A program made the position numbers and the translations under genes. The notes under the pieces are model-generated. The model ran no database searches. It was not told the origin of the DNA and saw only the letters and a list, made by a program, of their open reading frames with translations. DNA of 64,000 bases, from contig JASVEC010000005.1 in NCBI GenBank assembly GCA_030770535.1, positions 806,001-870,000 of the forward strand, given 5' to 3'. The stretch is from Batkoa obscura. Taxonomy: Eukaryota; Entomophthoromycota; Entomophthoromycetes; Entomophthorales; Batkoaceae. Every line of letters starts with the position of its first letter. Within the stretch, counting starts at the first letter, position 1. This document shows, one piece after another, positions 34,952 to 46,893 of this stretch.

Positions 34952-36379
34952 ATGCAAACTGATCATACCACTTTAACAACTCCTAATCAACATTACAAAA
35001 ATCCAATGCGGAGCCAAACAAAACAAAATAACAGTCCTATATCATCTGATGATAACACTCGCTTATTACATTCCAGTAGTGTCTTACCAAAATTATCTGC
35101 TGTGCAGTGGGAGGATGAAGATACTTATTGTTACCAAGTAGAAGCAAACAATATGACTGTGGCAAGGAGGAAAGATAATGCCATGATCAATGGTACCAAG
35201 CTTTTAAACGTTGTAGGGATGACTCGCGGTAAACGAGATGGCATTTTAAAGGCAGAAAAGGGAAGGCATGTAATCAAATCTGGTAGTATGGTTTTAAAAG
35301 GAGTGTGGATCCCACTTGAAAGAGCTCAAGAAATGGCCAAAATTTTCAAAATTGATGAGCTTCTTTATCCACTATTTGAAACTGATATTGAAAAATTTTA
35401 CTATGACCCTATGTTATCCTTCCAAGCCCACTCAATTGACATTGAAATATCTTCTCAAGGTTTAAATAAAATGCTTGAGTACCAACGAGAAACTTTTGAG
35501 CGTATAGTTGACTCTAAAGATCAACTAGCTTATGAGCGTATAGTTGACCCCAAAGGTCCACTAAACGACTATAAGACAATTAATCATGTAAGACAAGGGG
35601 AACATGAATTAAATCAGGCTGTGCCTGAACGTAATTCGCCAAGTAGCATGGGCTATGATCTTAAAACACAAAACTTAACGCTTATGTCACAGCCCTATAC
35701 GTCAATTCCAATGACTCAATCTTACACACCAGTTCATATGTCTCAGCAATCCTATACATCAAGTCCAATGTCTCAACAACCATACATACCAAACTCTTTG
35801 CCTTGGCAACCATATAAATCGACTTCTATGCCTCAACCTGCTGTAACACAAGGTTATAGAGAAAGCACAGGTCCCGCTCGTCGTCGTAGAAGAGCTCCAA
35901 CAAATTTACCACCGATATCAAAACCAGTTGAATTTCATCAGAGCCCTACAGCTCCTTTGCAATCTCCAGCTAGCTATAGTGAAGCTCTTGAGTATGAATA
36001 TGGAATGTATCCTCCCCAAGCTATTTCTATGGGAGTACCATTTCCAACAGTTCCTTATGCTGGTAGTATATGTGACACAAGTTTAAATAATCCAATTAGT
36101 CAGTCTTTCTATGGAGAACAAATACCAGTTTACTCTTCAACTGTTGAACAACAGTATCAAGTTAGCCCAGGTTATTCTCATTCAGGTGAATATCCAAAAA
36201 ATCATTACCGCCAATTTAATCAATTTCCAAACAGTTGTGAAATACCCTATAGCTATCAAAATTATGCCAATGGAGTGGGTGAAGGGGATTATTGTGAATA
36301 CCCAATGACTCGAAGTACCCCAGTATCTTCCAATGCTCAAGTTGGCTATCCCGAACTTAAGTTTAAACATTATGGTTAA
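34952..36379 (+). CDS. APSES-domain transcription factor (StuA/Efg1/Phd1 type)
   Basis: A single exon of 475 residues. The APSES (KilA-N-like) DNA-binding domain spans ~48-150: [72 protein letters not shown], and ending KFYYDP. This fungus-specific fold binds a short CGCG-type site and regulates hyphal growth and sporulation in StuA, Efg1, Phd1 and Sok2. A basic cluster ARRRRRAP near residue 310 is a probable nuclear signal. The rest is Pro/Gln/Tyr-rich, with an imperfect repeat of S-x-x-PYTSxPM type at ~248-295, and a short duplicated segment at ~183-205 ([12 protein letters not shown] then [10 protein letters not shown]). No ankyrin repeats, so it is not the Mbp1/Swi6 type. A 5.9 kb gene-free region lies upstream. 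Confidence 0.95.
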   Translation: MQTDHTTLTTPNQHYKNPMRSQTKQNNSPISSDDNTRLLHSSSVLPKLSAVQWEDEDTYCYQVEANNMTVARRKDNAMINGTKLLNVVGMTRGKRDGILKAEKGRHVIKSGSMVLKGVWIPLERAQEMAKIFKIDELLYPLFETDIEKFYYDPMLSFQAHSIDIEISSQGLNKMLEYQRETFERIVDSKDQLAYERIVDPKGPLNDYKTINHVRQGEHELNQAVPERNSPSSMGYDLKTQNLTLMSQPYTSIPMTQSYTPVHMSQQSYTSSPMSQQPYIPNSLPWQPYKSTSMPQPAVTQGYRESTGPARRRRRAPTNLPPISKPVEFHQSPTAPLQSPASYSEALEYEYGMYPPQAISMGVPFPTVPYAGSICDTSLNNPISQSFYGEQIPVYSSTVEQQYQVSPGYSHSGEYPKNHYRQFNQFPNSCEIPYSYQNYANGVGEGDYCEYPMTRSTPVSSNAQVGYPELKFKHYG

Positions 36380-37809
36380 TCTATTTAATAATTTTAATAT
36401 TTTAAAAAAATATTTTTTGAGTTTTGAATAATTGAAAAGTAAAAGTCATTTAATTAATATTTGATAGCTTTTTTTAAACAATGATTTTACATAATTAAAA
36501 TAATCGTATCTAGTTTAGTCTATGCCTTATTTTTTAGATTAATATATAAATATACATGATATTTAGTATAAGCTTTATGAGTTAATAGCCTAGAAGATAC
36601 ACTTTAAAATTGTTAAATGGATTAAAAATCAAAGAATCGGCATAATGTGTTATTTTTTACATTAACCAGGCATTTTATGAAGGAACAGAATAAAAATTCA
36701 ACCTGGAAACTTTAGAATAAATGCCCAGTTTAAGTCATTTTCAACTTTAATTGAAAATTATTATTTTTAATCTTTGTGATTTATTTGGACAGTATTAGCA
36801 CTTATTCGTCAAATATACGAAGCTAGTTGATTTGTAGATGATAATAGAATTAAGAATAATCTCTTTTATGATCCTTCTGTTCCTTTTTTTAGGGATAATT
36901 CTACTTAATAACTCTTATTATTTTTATAAAAATTTAGTAATTTTATTCATATTTAATTCATTTTATTTTTCACTTACGTTTTGAAATGAGTTACTGCTTC
37001 CTTTCAATTTATTTAAAATAAACTATTTTCTCTTTTTCATTTTCAAAATGATTGTATAACTTCTAAACTACAATATTACTAATGTAATATTTATAATCTT
37101 ATACAATCTTACACAATATACACTGTTTCCAAATTAAGAGAAATTCGAAAATTCGTCAATATTAGGAAATAATAAAGCACAGCAAAACTGAAGAAAAATA
37201 CAAGGGGTTGTAGCACATTTGTTGAATGATATAATCAACTAAATCATAAATATGAAATGGCAAATGTACTTATATGTTCTATAATTAAAAAATGGCTTCA
37301 AGAATTGTTAAGTTTTATAAACAATATTTTAATAAAGACCAATAGCAACATTAGAAGTTTTTGATAGTATTGCTTTAAAATGTAGCCACTTTAGTATACA
37401 AAAAATCAAATAGCATTGTTGTAAATTTTACTAGTGAAAGGATGACTTTGAGAATTATTAGTACAACTTTCGAAGATAAACTGCTATTCATAATAATTAA
37501 AAACAAGTATTACTTTATAATAGAATGGTGATTCCCTTATAAAGATTATATTATAAAAAAAGAATTGTGAGGGAATTAAGAACGTTGATAGAAAATAAAT
37601 AGCAAAAAGGTAACTTCAATTGAACACTACAGTGCTCAGTAAAGTGAAAGCAGGAAATCCAAGTATGAATTTTAGCGAGATTTTGTTCCTAAATAATTTT
37701 GGGGCAAAGTTATTCAATATAATAAATCGATTGTTATAATAGTTAAAGTAAATATCATTCTATCAATTAAATAAAATAATTATTGAAAGTACAAATGAGT
37801 ATTTGAATG
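36380..37809. other. Convergent intergenic region, no gene seen
   Basis: 1.4 kb AT-rich stretch between the 3' ends of the APSES and PARP genes. No open frame of note and no family A element. Confidence 0.55.
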
Positions 37810-39999
37810 TCAATGTTTATTGTAATCAAATTTAATTTTAATAAGGTACCTATTATATCATAATTAGTTTAAGTAGATAAAACTAAATAAAACTTACTTC
37901 ATTTTAATTTGACTAGTATTATAGACGATATACTCGTTGTGGAATAACCAGTTTCCATTATTATTTGAGGAGATAGGTTTGCCTTTTGGCACTATCGTAT
38001 TGTTTTCAAGTATATAATCTTCCTTTGGATCTGGATATACTTGTCCTAATCCTTTTGTACAATGCTTATTATTTGTTTTGGCATTTTCTGCAGCATTATA
38101 ATCCGGATTCTTTAATTCTAATTCATCTCCTAGTGCAACTTCACATAAAAGCATTAGTGCTTCATTATTTGATAAATGAGAGCGACAATAGCCAGCACTC
38201 TACACGAATTTAAGAAATATCCTAAAAATTAGTTGAAGAGATTTACCTTTGATACAATATCTGCAAAATATACTCCTTTACCAAACGCATATCCACTAAC
38301 TGGAGCTTCAGGGGGAGCAATTCTAAGTCCTTGAGATAAAATTCCAACAAAATTACTCATTCCAGAACCGTGCCATAGTAATTTTCTATTATGTAAAGAC
38401 TCGAATTCTTTAAAGTTCTCATTTTCTCCATTACGAACTAATTCAAAAGCATCTTCAACCTAAAAATATTAATAACTTACTTAATACTTAAAAATAATTT
38501 ACGTTTAGATCAAAGTAGTTATGGGAACTACCATGTGTATTTTCAATATACTCTTTAATAAGCTCAAATTCCTTTCCTTTCTTATCGAGTGGTTTAATGT
38601 TATTGTTTAATGCATTATATTTTGAATCAATTGGGTTAACATTTGAATCGATTTCGTCAACTTTTTTCATTAAACTATTGGCTATTTGAATTTCAGCTAA
38701 TGATTCTACTAACTCAAGCTTGTTTTTTAATAGTTCTTTTGTTGCAATAATAGGTGGTCTTCTCATACCATAAGCGTGAGGTATAATGGTATAAAATAAA
38801 GAGCTTAGTTCTTCAAGCTTACTATGCCTAGAAAAACAAAGTTATTGTCAATTTTTTTTGATTTGAGATTATTTACCTATTCAATGGATTTGCTAATTCT
38901 TCAGCAATATCTTTCAGAACTTGCATACTTTTCTTTATATGATCTTTAGTTAGCTTTCCAAGAGGCATTTTCTTGGTATCATAAGAAAATTGAGACATTG
39001 AATCGTTCATCATTTTAAGGTCAAATATATTTTTGACTAAACCATACACCCTTGGATCTAATTTTGATTCAGCAACTGGTTTACTGGCTAAATTACCATC
39101 TTTTGATTTCACAGCCCCATTTATGCCTTTATCGCTGTCATCATCGTCTTCATAATCTCTCTCCATTATAAAATACTTTCCGGTTACATGAGAATAGGGA
39201 AGAGATTGCCATTCATTGCCGCTTTTTGCAAAGAATTTAGAGGTAAATTTGTCAATTGCTTTATCAAGATTTTGGCTGAATTTATCTAAAGAAGATTGTC
39301 CATTTGCACCGACTCTACCCCATCTAGTCCAAACATAATAGTTGTTTTTAGTATCGACAAGGAGTTGCAGGGCAAAGAACTTATTATTGTTGTGCCCAAG
39401 ATTGGTTTGGTTCAACATGACATCAAATAGTATATTGTCATCTAAATATACTGAAACTTGGGATCGAATACAACAAAGTTCGTCTACAGCCTTGAATAAA
39501 GTTGTAAATTTTAAATCCATCTATATGTAGATCTTGTTACCTTTTTTGCGGTATTTTGATCGAGTATAGTAACTTTATTGATCTTTGATACCTTGTCGTC
39601 ATCTTCAGCATCGCTTAATGCTCTTTTGATTGAACTTACTGTGTCATCAGATAATATTAAATATTCGTCATTTGCGATAATTTTATCCTCGTCAATACAC
39701 TTTTCAATAAAATCCAAACCAACAATAGAAGTATCTTTCCACCCCATTGCTTGCTTTAGCTTCTTGGGTGGGTCTTTCTTATCTTCCTCAGTTGCAACAA
39801 TATAGTTTAACTATAAAAATATTAATATTTTGACATGATGAACTATTATGAGTACCTTTTTCAAGTAACGAGCCAAAACATTACCACCCAAGTTTTGTAT
39901 CTTCTCTGCCATCTGTGATTTATCGCCTTCAAGAGCATTCTGAGTAAAGAGGAAATTTTTCCCTTCAAATAAGAGATCGTTTGAGTTTGTTTTATTCAT
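37810..39999 (-). CDS. Poly(ADP-ribose) polymerase, fungal BRCT-WGR type
   Basis: Seven exons: 39856-39999, 39574-39810, 38877-39520, 38503-38827, 38247-38459, 37898-38199, 37810-37849, giving 634 residues. Domains: BRCT ~5-105 ([10 protein letters not shown], then [17 protein letters not shown]); WGR ~140-235 ([27 protein letters not shown]); PARP regulatory helices ~270-410 ([19 protein letters not shown]); catalytic ~425-634. The H-Y-E triad is intact: His480 in LLWHGS, Tyr514 in GKGVYFAD, Glu610 in HNEYIVY. The order BRCT-WGR-PRD-CAT without zinc fingers is that of Neurospora NPO and Aspergillus PrpA. It ADP-ribosylates proteins in DNA damage response. Intron 2 is placed at 39521-39573 (donor GTTACT), as a 20-nt intron with GTAACA is improbable. 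The last exon encodes only 13 residues ([13 protein letters not shown]), matching the family's C-terminal strand. Confidence 0.94.
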
Positions 40000-41784
40000 A
40001 CTTTAGCTCCAAATGTTTTTATAAATATTTTTAGTTTTTGAACTGGTGTTTTCTTTCCTTTTTATAATACTTTCAAACACGCTATTAAAATTATTTTTAA
40101 TATTATTTATCATATTGTATAATTAAAATTTTAACTAATTAAAAGCAATGTTACTCAGAATAGCTGCTGCGTAAAACTCCATTTTTCTGTTTAATAACTT
40201 TGAAAAGACTATTGGACAATTTAATTAAAATCACTACTGTTGATAGGTATTGAAGCTAGATTAAACACTAGTTTATTGGTTTACATTTTGAAGAAACTTA
40301 AGTTCATTAAGCGCAGTGTTAACTCGGATACATTGGAATTCATTTGTTATTATAGCTGCGCTCAAATTTTCTATGATGACTTGAACAAATAAATATGGGT
40401 AGATATTATTTAAAAATATAAACATGAGAAATGAGGATTAAAGGAATATATATAAACATTGAGTACGTTAATTATCATTTAAGCGCAAAAAATCTCCTTA
40501 CAAAGTTCTGGTTATAAAGCATATGTTAGTTAACTAATAGCCAATTTTTTACTCAATTGTTTTTAAATTTAAACAAAATACAGGCTATTTTTGACTAAAG
40601 TTTTGATATACTTGTAAAATATTTTTACATTTCTATTAAGTATAAATAGGGTTATAAAATAGATAAGATGATCAAGTTGAATCTTATATTAAGAAATAAA
40701 TAAAAAGTTGAGAATAATGCTAAAATAAAAAATCCGAACTTTATATACTTAAAGATAGTGCTATAATTTTTACTATTGTCTAATTATACATGTTTTAATA
40801 AAACAATCAAGTAGATAATATAAGTCTCTTTAAATGTCTCTGCAAAAATTTAAAATTAAGCATATCGTCAATTAGTTAAATTAACTGTTAAGATTTGGCA
40901 TTTTCACATTCTATAAAAAGTCATGTAAAGTTAAATGCTTAAATATCCAATTAATGTGCAAATTTTAGAAAAGATAAATTTTAAATTGTTATAGAGTGAA
41001 ATGGTAATACTAATTCCTATAAAAAATTTAAACATAGTTTATAACTACTGTTTGATAGCTTTAAACTAATAAAACCTTACATTTTTTCCCAAGTTTTACC
41101 TTTGGATTATGACTAATATCATGTGAACCTTTTAATAATAGATGTAAAATCACCATTCCATTATTAGTTTTAACGTATTATGAAAGATTTTAAAAGGTAT
41201 TATGGATAAGCTTATCGCTATTGCTTTTTCAATCATGCTATTGTCTGGATTTGTAAAACAGCTAATACATATAGCAATGTTTTCTCAATTCCGATAACAG
41301 TCGGAAGCGTAGTATTTACTTCGTCGTATCAAACATTAATTCTATTATGGTTTAGGAACAGTAGTGATTTAGCTGAAGAAAGGAATTTTCCTACAGTTGT
41401 CATTGAATATTTAATAAATTCATTTTGTATTGAATAAAAATATATAGTCAATTGATATTAAAAATAAGAATCCTTCAAACTGTTAAAATAAAACCAAATT
41501 TATTTATATAAATATCTTTTTGTATTATAAAAAATAAGTAGGTAAAATTTTGAAGAAGTTTAGAAAGATTTAGTCGTGTTTTTTTACGAAAAGATTTTTT
41601 CAATTTTTAATCAAATATATTGACAAAACACTAACGAAAAAACGTTCTAAAATTATTGCGCTAACTAGTGCGGAATTTGAAACAAAATGCAGGCAGATAA
41701 AAATTTGCATAAAGAATTCAACCCATAATAAAAGATCTGGGATTATAATTTTCATTAGCACAAAATAACAGTAAATATTTTATA
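40000..41784. other. Divergent intergenic region, no gene seen
   Basis: 1.8 kb between the PARP and bL32m genes, which point apart. AT-rich, all frames closed. Both promoters must lie here; no recognisable motif or family A element. Confidence 0.55.
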
Positions 41785-42144
41785 ATGGGAATTAGAGGAT
41801 TAATTTGGAATATATTACCAAGAGGGATAGTAGCTAGACAAAATGCTCCAACGATAGCAGCTACATCAAACTATTTAGGGAGAGAAGTTAGTGTCAGTAG
41901 CGCTTGGATTCCAGTAGCAGAAAGGGTTGGACAATGGCTTGATGATCTTAAAGAAAGCATTTTAAAAGCAGTACCAAAAAAGAAGACATCCTATGCCAAA
42001 AAAAGAATGAGAGCAGCTGGTAAAGGACTCAAAAATTTGAAAAATATTACCAGTTGTTATTCTTGCGGCCAACCTAAATTGATGCATCAGCTTTGCCCAA
42101 ATTGTTATAAAGATTTCCGTGGAAGGCTCCGTGGATCAAAGTAA
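41785..42144 (+). CDS. MRPL32: Mitochondrial large-subunit ribosomal protein bL32m
   Basis: A single exon of 119 residues. The first ~62 residues form a mitochondrial presequence-like leader (Arg-containing, no acidic residues until Glu34), ending near VPKKKTSYAKKRMR, which is the start of the mature L32 (in yeast the m-AAA protease cleaves just before such a segment). The L32 body follows: GKGLKNLKNITSC, then the four zinc-binding cysteines Cys91-x2-Cys94 and Cys104-x2-Cys107 (CYSCGQPKLMHQLCPNCY). The length is close to that of other fungal bL32m proteins. Confidence 0.93.
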   Translation: MGIRGLIWNILPRGIVARQNAPTIAATSNYLGREVSVSSAWIPVAERVGQWLDDLKESILKAVPKKKTSYAKKRMRAAGKGLKNLKNITSCYSCGQPKLMHQLCPNCYKDFRGRLRGSK

Positions 42145-42763
42145 ATTTTTTACAATTTAAGATTTTTAAACTAATCCTTTATATATAGTAACCAAACTAA
42201 TGTAGAAGCTTAAAACCGTAATATTAACGCATTAAAGTTAAATAGAAATTAAAATGATATTTTTTGTTTGAATGCCATTTTAAAAAGTAATTTTTTGTTT
42301 AATTTTTATAGGATATTATTTACTTGATGTTATGAACTTTCTGAATTTATATATATTGATTTTTCGATAGAAAACATTCAAATATATAACATCATGATTT
42401 ATTTTTCTATTAAAAATTAAACTATGTAGTACAGGATTAATTATAAATGTATACCACTATCTTGCTTAATAATCAAAGTCGAATACGTAAATACCCTTTT
42501 TGTTTCAATAATTTAACTATTTACTATGCAACATAAAATAATAATTATTGACTAAATATTGGGACAAAAAAGGCGTTCGTATATATTTTTTATCATTTAA
42601 TATTTTTATATTAGCTCAAGCTATCTAGCCTATTAGACAAGCCTAGTTACTTGTCTATATTGAAGTGTAATGACTGTTAAGCTATTTTTATGTAATAAAA
42701 AGGTTTCGATACGTTTATGATTTATTATTTTATAGATTACTCTATATCTAGATAATTTTCTAA
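42145..42763. other. Convergent intergenic region, no gene seen
   Basis: 620 bp between the bL32m stop and the stop of the leftward 352-residue gene. AT-rich with no open frame of note; serves two 3' ends. Confidence 0.6.
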
Positions 42764-44024
42764 CTAATGTAGCCAATTGTTTGTATGTCCATCTTCCATG
42801 GGAGGCTCTAATAATCCACGAAAGATTATATGGTCAACCATAAGGATATCAGCATCGTGGTCAAGCTTTAATTTAAGCTCCCAACGAGCGCCATACCCTT
42901 GGATGTTACGAATTTCAAAAGCGGGTTTACCCCCCTATATTACAATTATTAAATTAGATTAACTATTTTATAAATTTTAATTATTTACTTACAGGTAATA
43001 AGTGGAGGTTCATCCAAGCTGTGTCTTTAACCAATTTAATTAATGTGGCATTTGCTTGGTTATTTTTTTGTCTTTCAGCTAAATATGTAAGTAGTATTTA
43101 GGTAAAAATAAATTTCGTTACTTCCATAACATTGGGGCCAAAAATAGGTGGTTCTATCACGATGCCAATGCTTGGTAAGAGCTCTAGCCCCAGTGGTTAA
43201 TTGTGTTGGTCTAGCTCCTTTTTTATGACAACTTTTGTCTTTGGTTTTATGATAGGCACTAAAAGCATGGATGCACTGAGCCATACTTGGCAATAAAACA
43301 AGGTGCTTATCGGAATCTATATTGCGAAACAAACTACCCTCAGTTTCAAATAACCCCAACATTAATCCTATATCCGCGGGAGTTATAAACTATTTGACAT
43401 ATTATTTGGTTCTAGTTAGGAAAAAAACGTGTTTACCTCTAAAATGAATTCTTTTAAAGTATTCAAGCTCAAATCGTCTTTGTCACTATGTTTTTGAAAT
43501 GCGCTCTCATTTTCAAAAGTAGAGTACCAATTCTTTTTAAACTCACCAATTTTATTCTCAATTAATTCTAATCTCTTTAAACAATTTTTATCAAGGCTTA
43601 ACAGGTTTAATTTTATTCCATTTTTGTGCCACGTAAATGACGGCCGTTCCATTTTTATCATCAACCATAGATTTCTGGAGAACTTTTTGTAGAAAGGCCT
43701 TGGTATCAAATTCAGTTTTAGTCCTCTTTCATTGTTCTCTTCCTTTTCAATATCTAAGTTCAAATCATATAATAGCATTTCTATCTCTTTTAAAGATTCT
43801 TCGTTTATTTCGTCTAGATCTAAAGCCTATTATAAAAATGAGAAATTATTATTATTATTATTTTCTGAGTTGTTTCTTACGTCTTCATCCGTTTTTAACA
43901 TTTCGCTGCACCAAATAGAGGATAATGTGTTTGCTGATTTAGGATTCTTAATCCCCCAAGTTAAAATAGTACAGATTGTGTCAGCGAAAAAATCGTCTAT
44001 TTGGTTGACCATATCGTAATTCAT
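42764..44024 (-). CDS. Uncharacterised protein with conserved-looking C-terminal domain
   Basis: Five exons, 43881-44024, 43437-43826, 43122-43389, 42993-43078 and 42764-42934, give 352 residues with all phases consistent. No signal peptide or membrane helix. The N-terminal half is acidic and helical (residues 49-165). The second half is richer in Trp, His, Gly and Cys, with features that look like a folded domain: ADIGLMLGLFETEGSLF, HAFSAYHKTKDKSCHKKGAR, TKHWHRDRTTYFWPQCYG, DTAWMNLHLLP, EIRNIQGYGARWEL, and the C-terminal FRGLLEPPMEDGHTNNWLH. The GYGARW ... FRGxLEPxMEDGH ... W-H arrangement resembles an uncharacterised fungal protein family I have seen only as hypothetical proteins. No function is proposed. 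Confidence 0.75.
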
Positions 44025-45306
44025 TGTTGATATTTAAAGCAGTTGAAACGTATGTATAATAAGTTATATATAAAAATAAATATTAAATAAAGTATAAAAA
44101 GTAAAAATGGAATGTGGAGTTCACTTTAAACTTGTAACAGTTTTTATGATATTATTTGTCGGCTTTTAATTGGAACTATGTCAGTGAATTAAGCGAAGTT
44201 TTTCAACAATTTTCGAATATTTATTTTGTAGTGGGTCTTACCTCATTCAATAAGAAACAATTTGATATTTAGTTTTTATATGTCGTTGAATAATAGAGTG
44301 GTCTAATAATAGTCTCCACATTTTTAATTTCCGATATTGGTTATTCTGAATAAACCTGTTTTACCATTGCTCAAAATTGAGATGCATTTAAAATTTTCAA
44401 ATCTAATTACATAGACTATTTTTGTCAACTATTCATTATAATATATTTATAATTTGCTTTAAGGTACTCTTGCAGATTATTAGTTATTTATTTATATTGA
44501 TATATCTAGAACATCAAAAATACAACTATTTTTTAATAAAACTCTTGAAAATAATATGAATTTAAGTATACTCTGATTTTTATTAAGAATAATTTTTTTA
44601 TTTAGATGCTATACAGATTAATATACATCATCAAAGAGTTAACCTTAATGGTCTCGTCTAAATATAAGTACGCAACTATTTTAATTGATTTAAATATTTT
44701 CCAAACAAAAGTTTACTATAGCATTTCCATGGAGTGTTTAGATTTTTTAAAAACGATTAACATTTTCAATGAAAAAAATTATACGTTAAAGGTACAAAGT
44801 TGTCAACTTAGGATATGGGGATGTATTTTTTTGTTTAAATTTTACTAATAGCTTTCCCACTCAAATAGCGCTTAAAGAATGAAAAAAGTGATGAAACTAT
44901 AAGAACATTACCATATTTAAATTATTTTTAAAACAACTTTAATAAACTTAAAGTAGTATAAGTGAAAAATGGTTCCAGATCAGCTTGCGAAACAAGTGGA
45001 TTTTATCACCAATTTATATGACCTCTAAATACTAAAGTAGAGCTATACCTTATATATATAATAACTTGATAAGTATAAACAGTCATTCATTTGAGAGATA
45101 TTCTAAAAAATCTTTATTTTATACTATATAATAACTTAACGATATAAATATCAAACTAAAGTACTTATTTAATTCTAATAATAAATTTTTAACATAGACC
45201 ATTAAAATCTAAAAAGGGTTTAAAACTAAAATATTATTAGTAAAGCTTTTTCTTATTTACACTTTATTTATAAAAAAAATCATAATAAGATTAAGAATTA
45301 GCTATA
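44025..45306. other. Intergenic region with one family A element, no gene seen
   Basis: 1.3 kb AT-rich. A short open frame at 44606-44848 overlaps the family A element and lacks coding character. Two near-repeats of TATATAATAACTTGATAAGT and TATATAATAACTTAACGATA lie near 45053-45146. Confidence 0.55.
44816..44913 (+). mobile_element. ~100-bp inverted-repeat element (family A), copy 6
   Basis: Left end TGGGGATGTATTTTTTTG, right end AGAACATTACCA, flanked by TA on both sides. Core TCCCACTCAAATAGCGCTTA and GTGATGAAAC. Confidence 0.85.
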
Positions 45307-46893
45307 CTAGCTTTCTTCTGCTCTCTTAAGTGATATGTGTTCAACAAATAAAGAAGCAATAAATCCAATAGCGAAAAAGGCAACACCTGCATAAAACATG
45401 TATTTAAAAGCCTCAGCAAAGCTCTCAGTAACCTTCACGATTTGATCTAAAGGTAAGCTGGATATATATAAAGTTCCTTTACTTAATTTCTCTAAATCAA
45501 TTTCATTGGAATATTTCATTAAAAAACTAGATGAAACATTTTGGTAAATCGTACCCAATACTGTTATACCTATAATACCGCCCAATGAAAAAGTAAATGT
45601 AATTAATGATGTTACTACAGCAAGGTCCTTTTCACCCACTGCTGCTTGGGAAGCAATTGTAGTAGCTTGCATACACAACCCAATCCCAGCACCGACTATT
45701 GCTGTAAATATATATATTAAGGTACGTGACACGTCTACGCTGATAAATTGAGTTAATAGAATGGAGCCTATCAATCCTAATAAGGTGCCGATAATAGAAA
45801 AAAAGCGATACTTTCCTGTTCTACTAATTATAGAACTAGAAAATATAGAACATACAATCATTCCACAAATAACAGGGAGAATCCCAATAGTAGATTGTAA
45901 TGAAGATTCTTGGTAAGCAATTTGATTATAAAGGGGGATATAAATAATGATTGAAAACAAAATGGTTCCATTACAGAATGTGATTAAACCACATGCATTG
46001 ACATTGCGTACTAAAATATTAGATGGAATAATAGGCTCTTTTGAGACTTTTAACTGAAGATATATAAAAGCAAACATAGATATAATACTTAAAACCAATG
46101 GAATAAGTACGGCAGCCGATGACCAAGAATAAGTCTGTCCGCCCCAATTAAGCGCCAACGTTAATAGCGTAGTGAAAATCAAGAGTGTGATACAGCCAAA
46201 ATAATCCACCCTATTTAATTTTTCTTTAAAATTATTATTATTAGAAGGAAAGCGGAAAAAGACAATAATAATAAGCATGGCAATAGCACAAATAGGAATA
46301 TTAATGTAAAAACACCATCTCCATGATAACTTTAAAACAAATACACCACCTAAAATTGACCCTAAGGTTGATGATGCTGTGAAAATAGCGGTACTCAAAC
46401 CCATATAATAACCTCTTTTCTTAAGTGGTACTAAATCAGATATAATAATTGTACATAAAGTCATTAGTCCTCCACCTCCAATACCCGCGATTGCCCTAGC
46501 TATGATAAGCATTTCAATATTTTGTGCAACTCCACATAAAATTGAACCAACCAAGAAGATACTCAAAGCAAAAAGAATGGTTGGTTTTCTTCCAAATATA
46601 TCTGAAAATTTGCCATAAAGAAGCTGAAAGGCATTAGAAGTTAAGAAATAGGCAGTGGCTACCCAAGCAATATCTTGAAACCCATTTAAATCAGATGCGA
46701 TAACACCAACAGAAGTTGTAATTATAGTAGTATCTAATGCAGCTACTGATATAGTAAATAATAACCCAATCATTATAATAATGAATTGTGCTTTGGATAA
46801 GTTTATTTTTCCATTAGATTCATCCTCATTAGGAAGTTCATATGACTTTGCGTTATTAACTTGGTGTTCCCTTAACTCTATTTTTTGATTCAT
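45307..46893 (-). CDS. MFS drug:H+ antiporter, DHA2 (14-TM) type
   Basis: A single exon of 528 residues. Fourteen hydrophobic segments, with motif A-like GKFSDIFGRKP after TM2 and the DHA2 opening ALDTTIITTSVGVIASDLNG in TM1. AIAGIGGGGLMTL marks TM4, and LGSILGGVFVLKLSWRWCFYINIP marks TM5 with motif C and the following loop; these are typical of fungal multidrug and siderophore/toxin exporters. A polar 38-residue N-terminus precedes TM1. The protein probably sits in the plasma membrane or vacuole. No biosynthetic gene lies nearby, so a general detoxification or amino-acid/vacuolar transporter role is as likely. The coding region is intronless. Confidence 0.9.
   Translation of the reverse strand: MNQKIELREHQVNNAKSYELPNEDESNGKINLSKAQFIIIMIGLLFTISVAALDTTIITTSVGVIASDLNGFQDIAWVATAYFLTSNAFQLLYGKFSDIFGRKPTILFALSIFLVGSILCGVAQNIEMLIIARAIAGIGGGGLMTLCTIIISDLVPLKKRGYYMGLSTAIFTASSTLGSILGGVFVLKLSWRWCFYINIPICAIAMLIIIVFFRFPSNNNNFKEKLNRVDYFGCITLLIFTTLLTLALNWGGQTYSWSSAAVLIPLVLSIISMFAFIYLQLKVSKEPIIPSNILVRNVNACGLITFCNGTILFSIIIYIPLYNQIAYQESSLQSTIGILPVICGMIVCSIFSSSIISRTGKYRFFSIIGTLLGLIGSILLTQFISVDVSRTLIYIFTAIVGAGIGLCMQATTIASQAAVGEKDLAVVTSLITFTFSLGGIIGITVLGTIYQNVSSSFLMKYSNEIDLEKLSKGTLYISSLPLDQIVKVTESFAEAFKYMFYAGVAFFAIGFIASLFVEHISLKRAEES

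Noticed and set aside
44606-44848. 80-codon frame
   Set aside because: Runs into the family A element and has no coding character.
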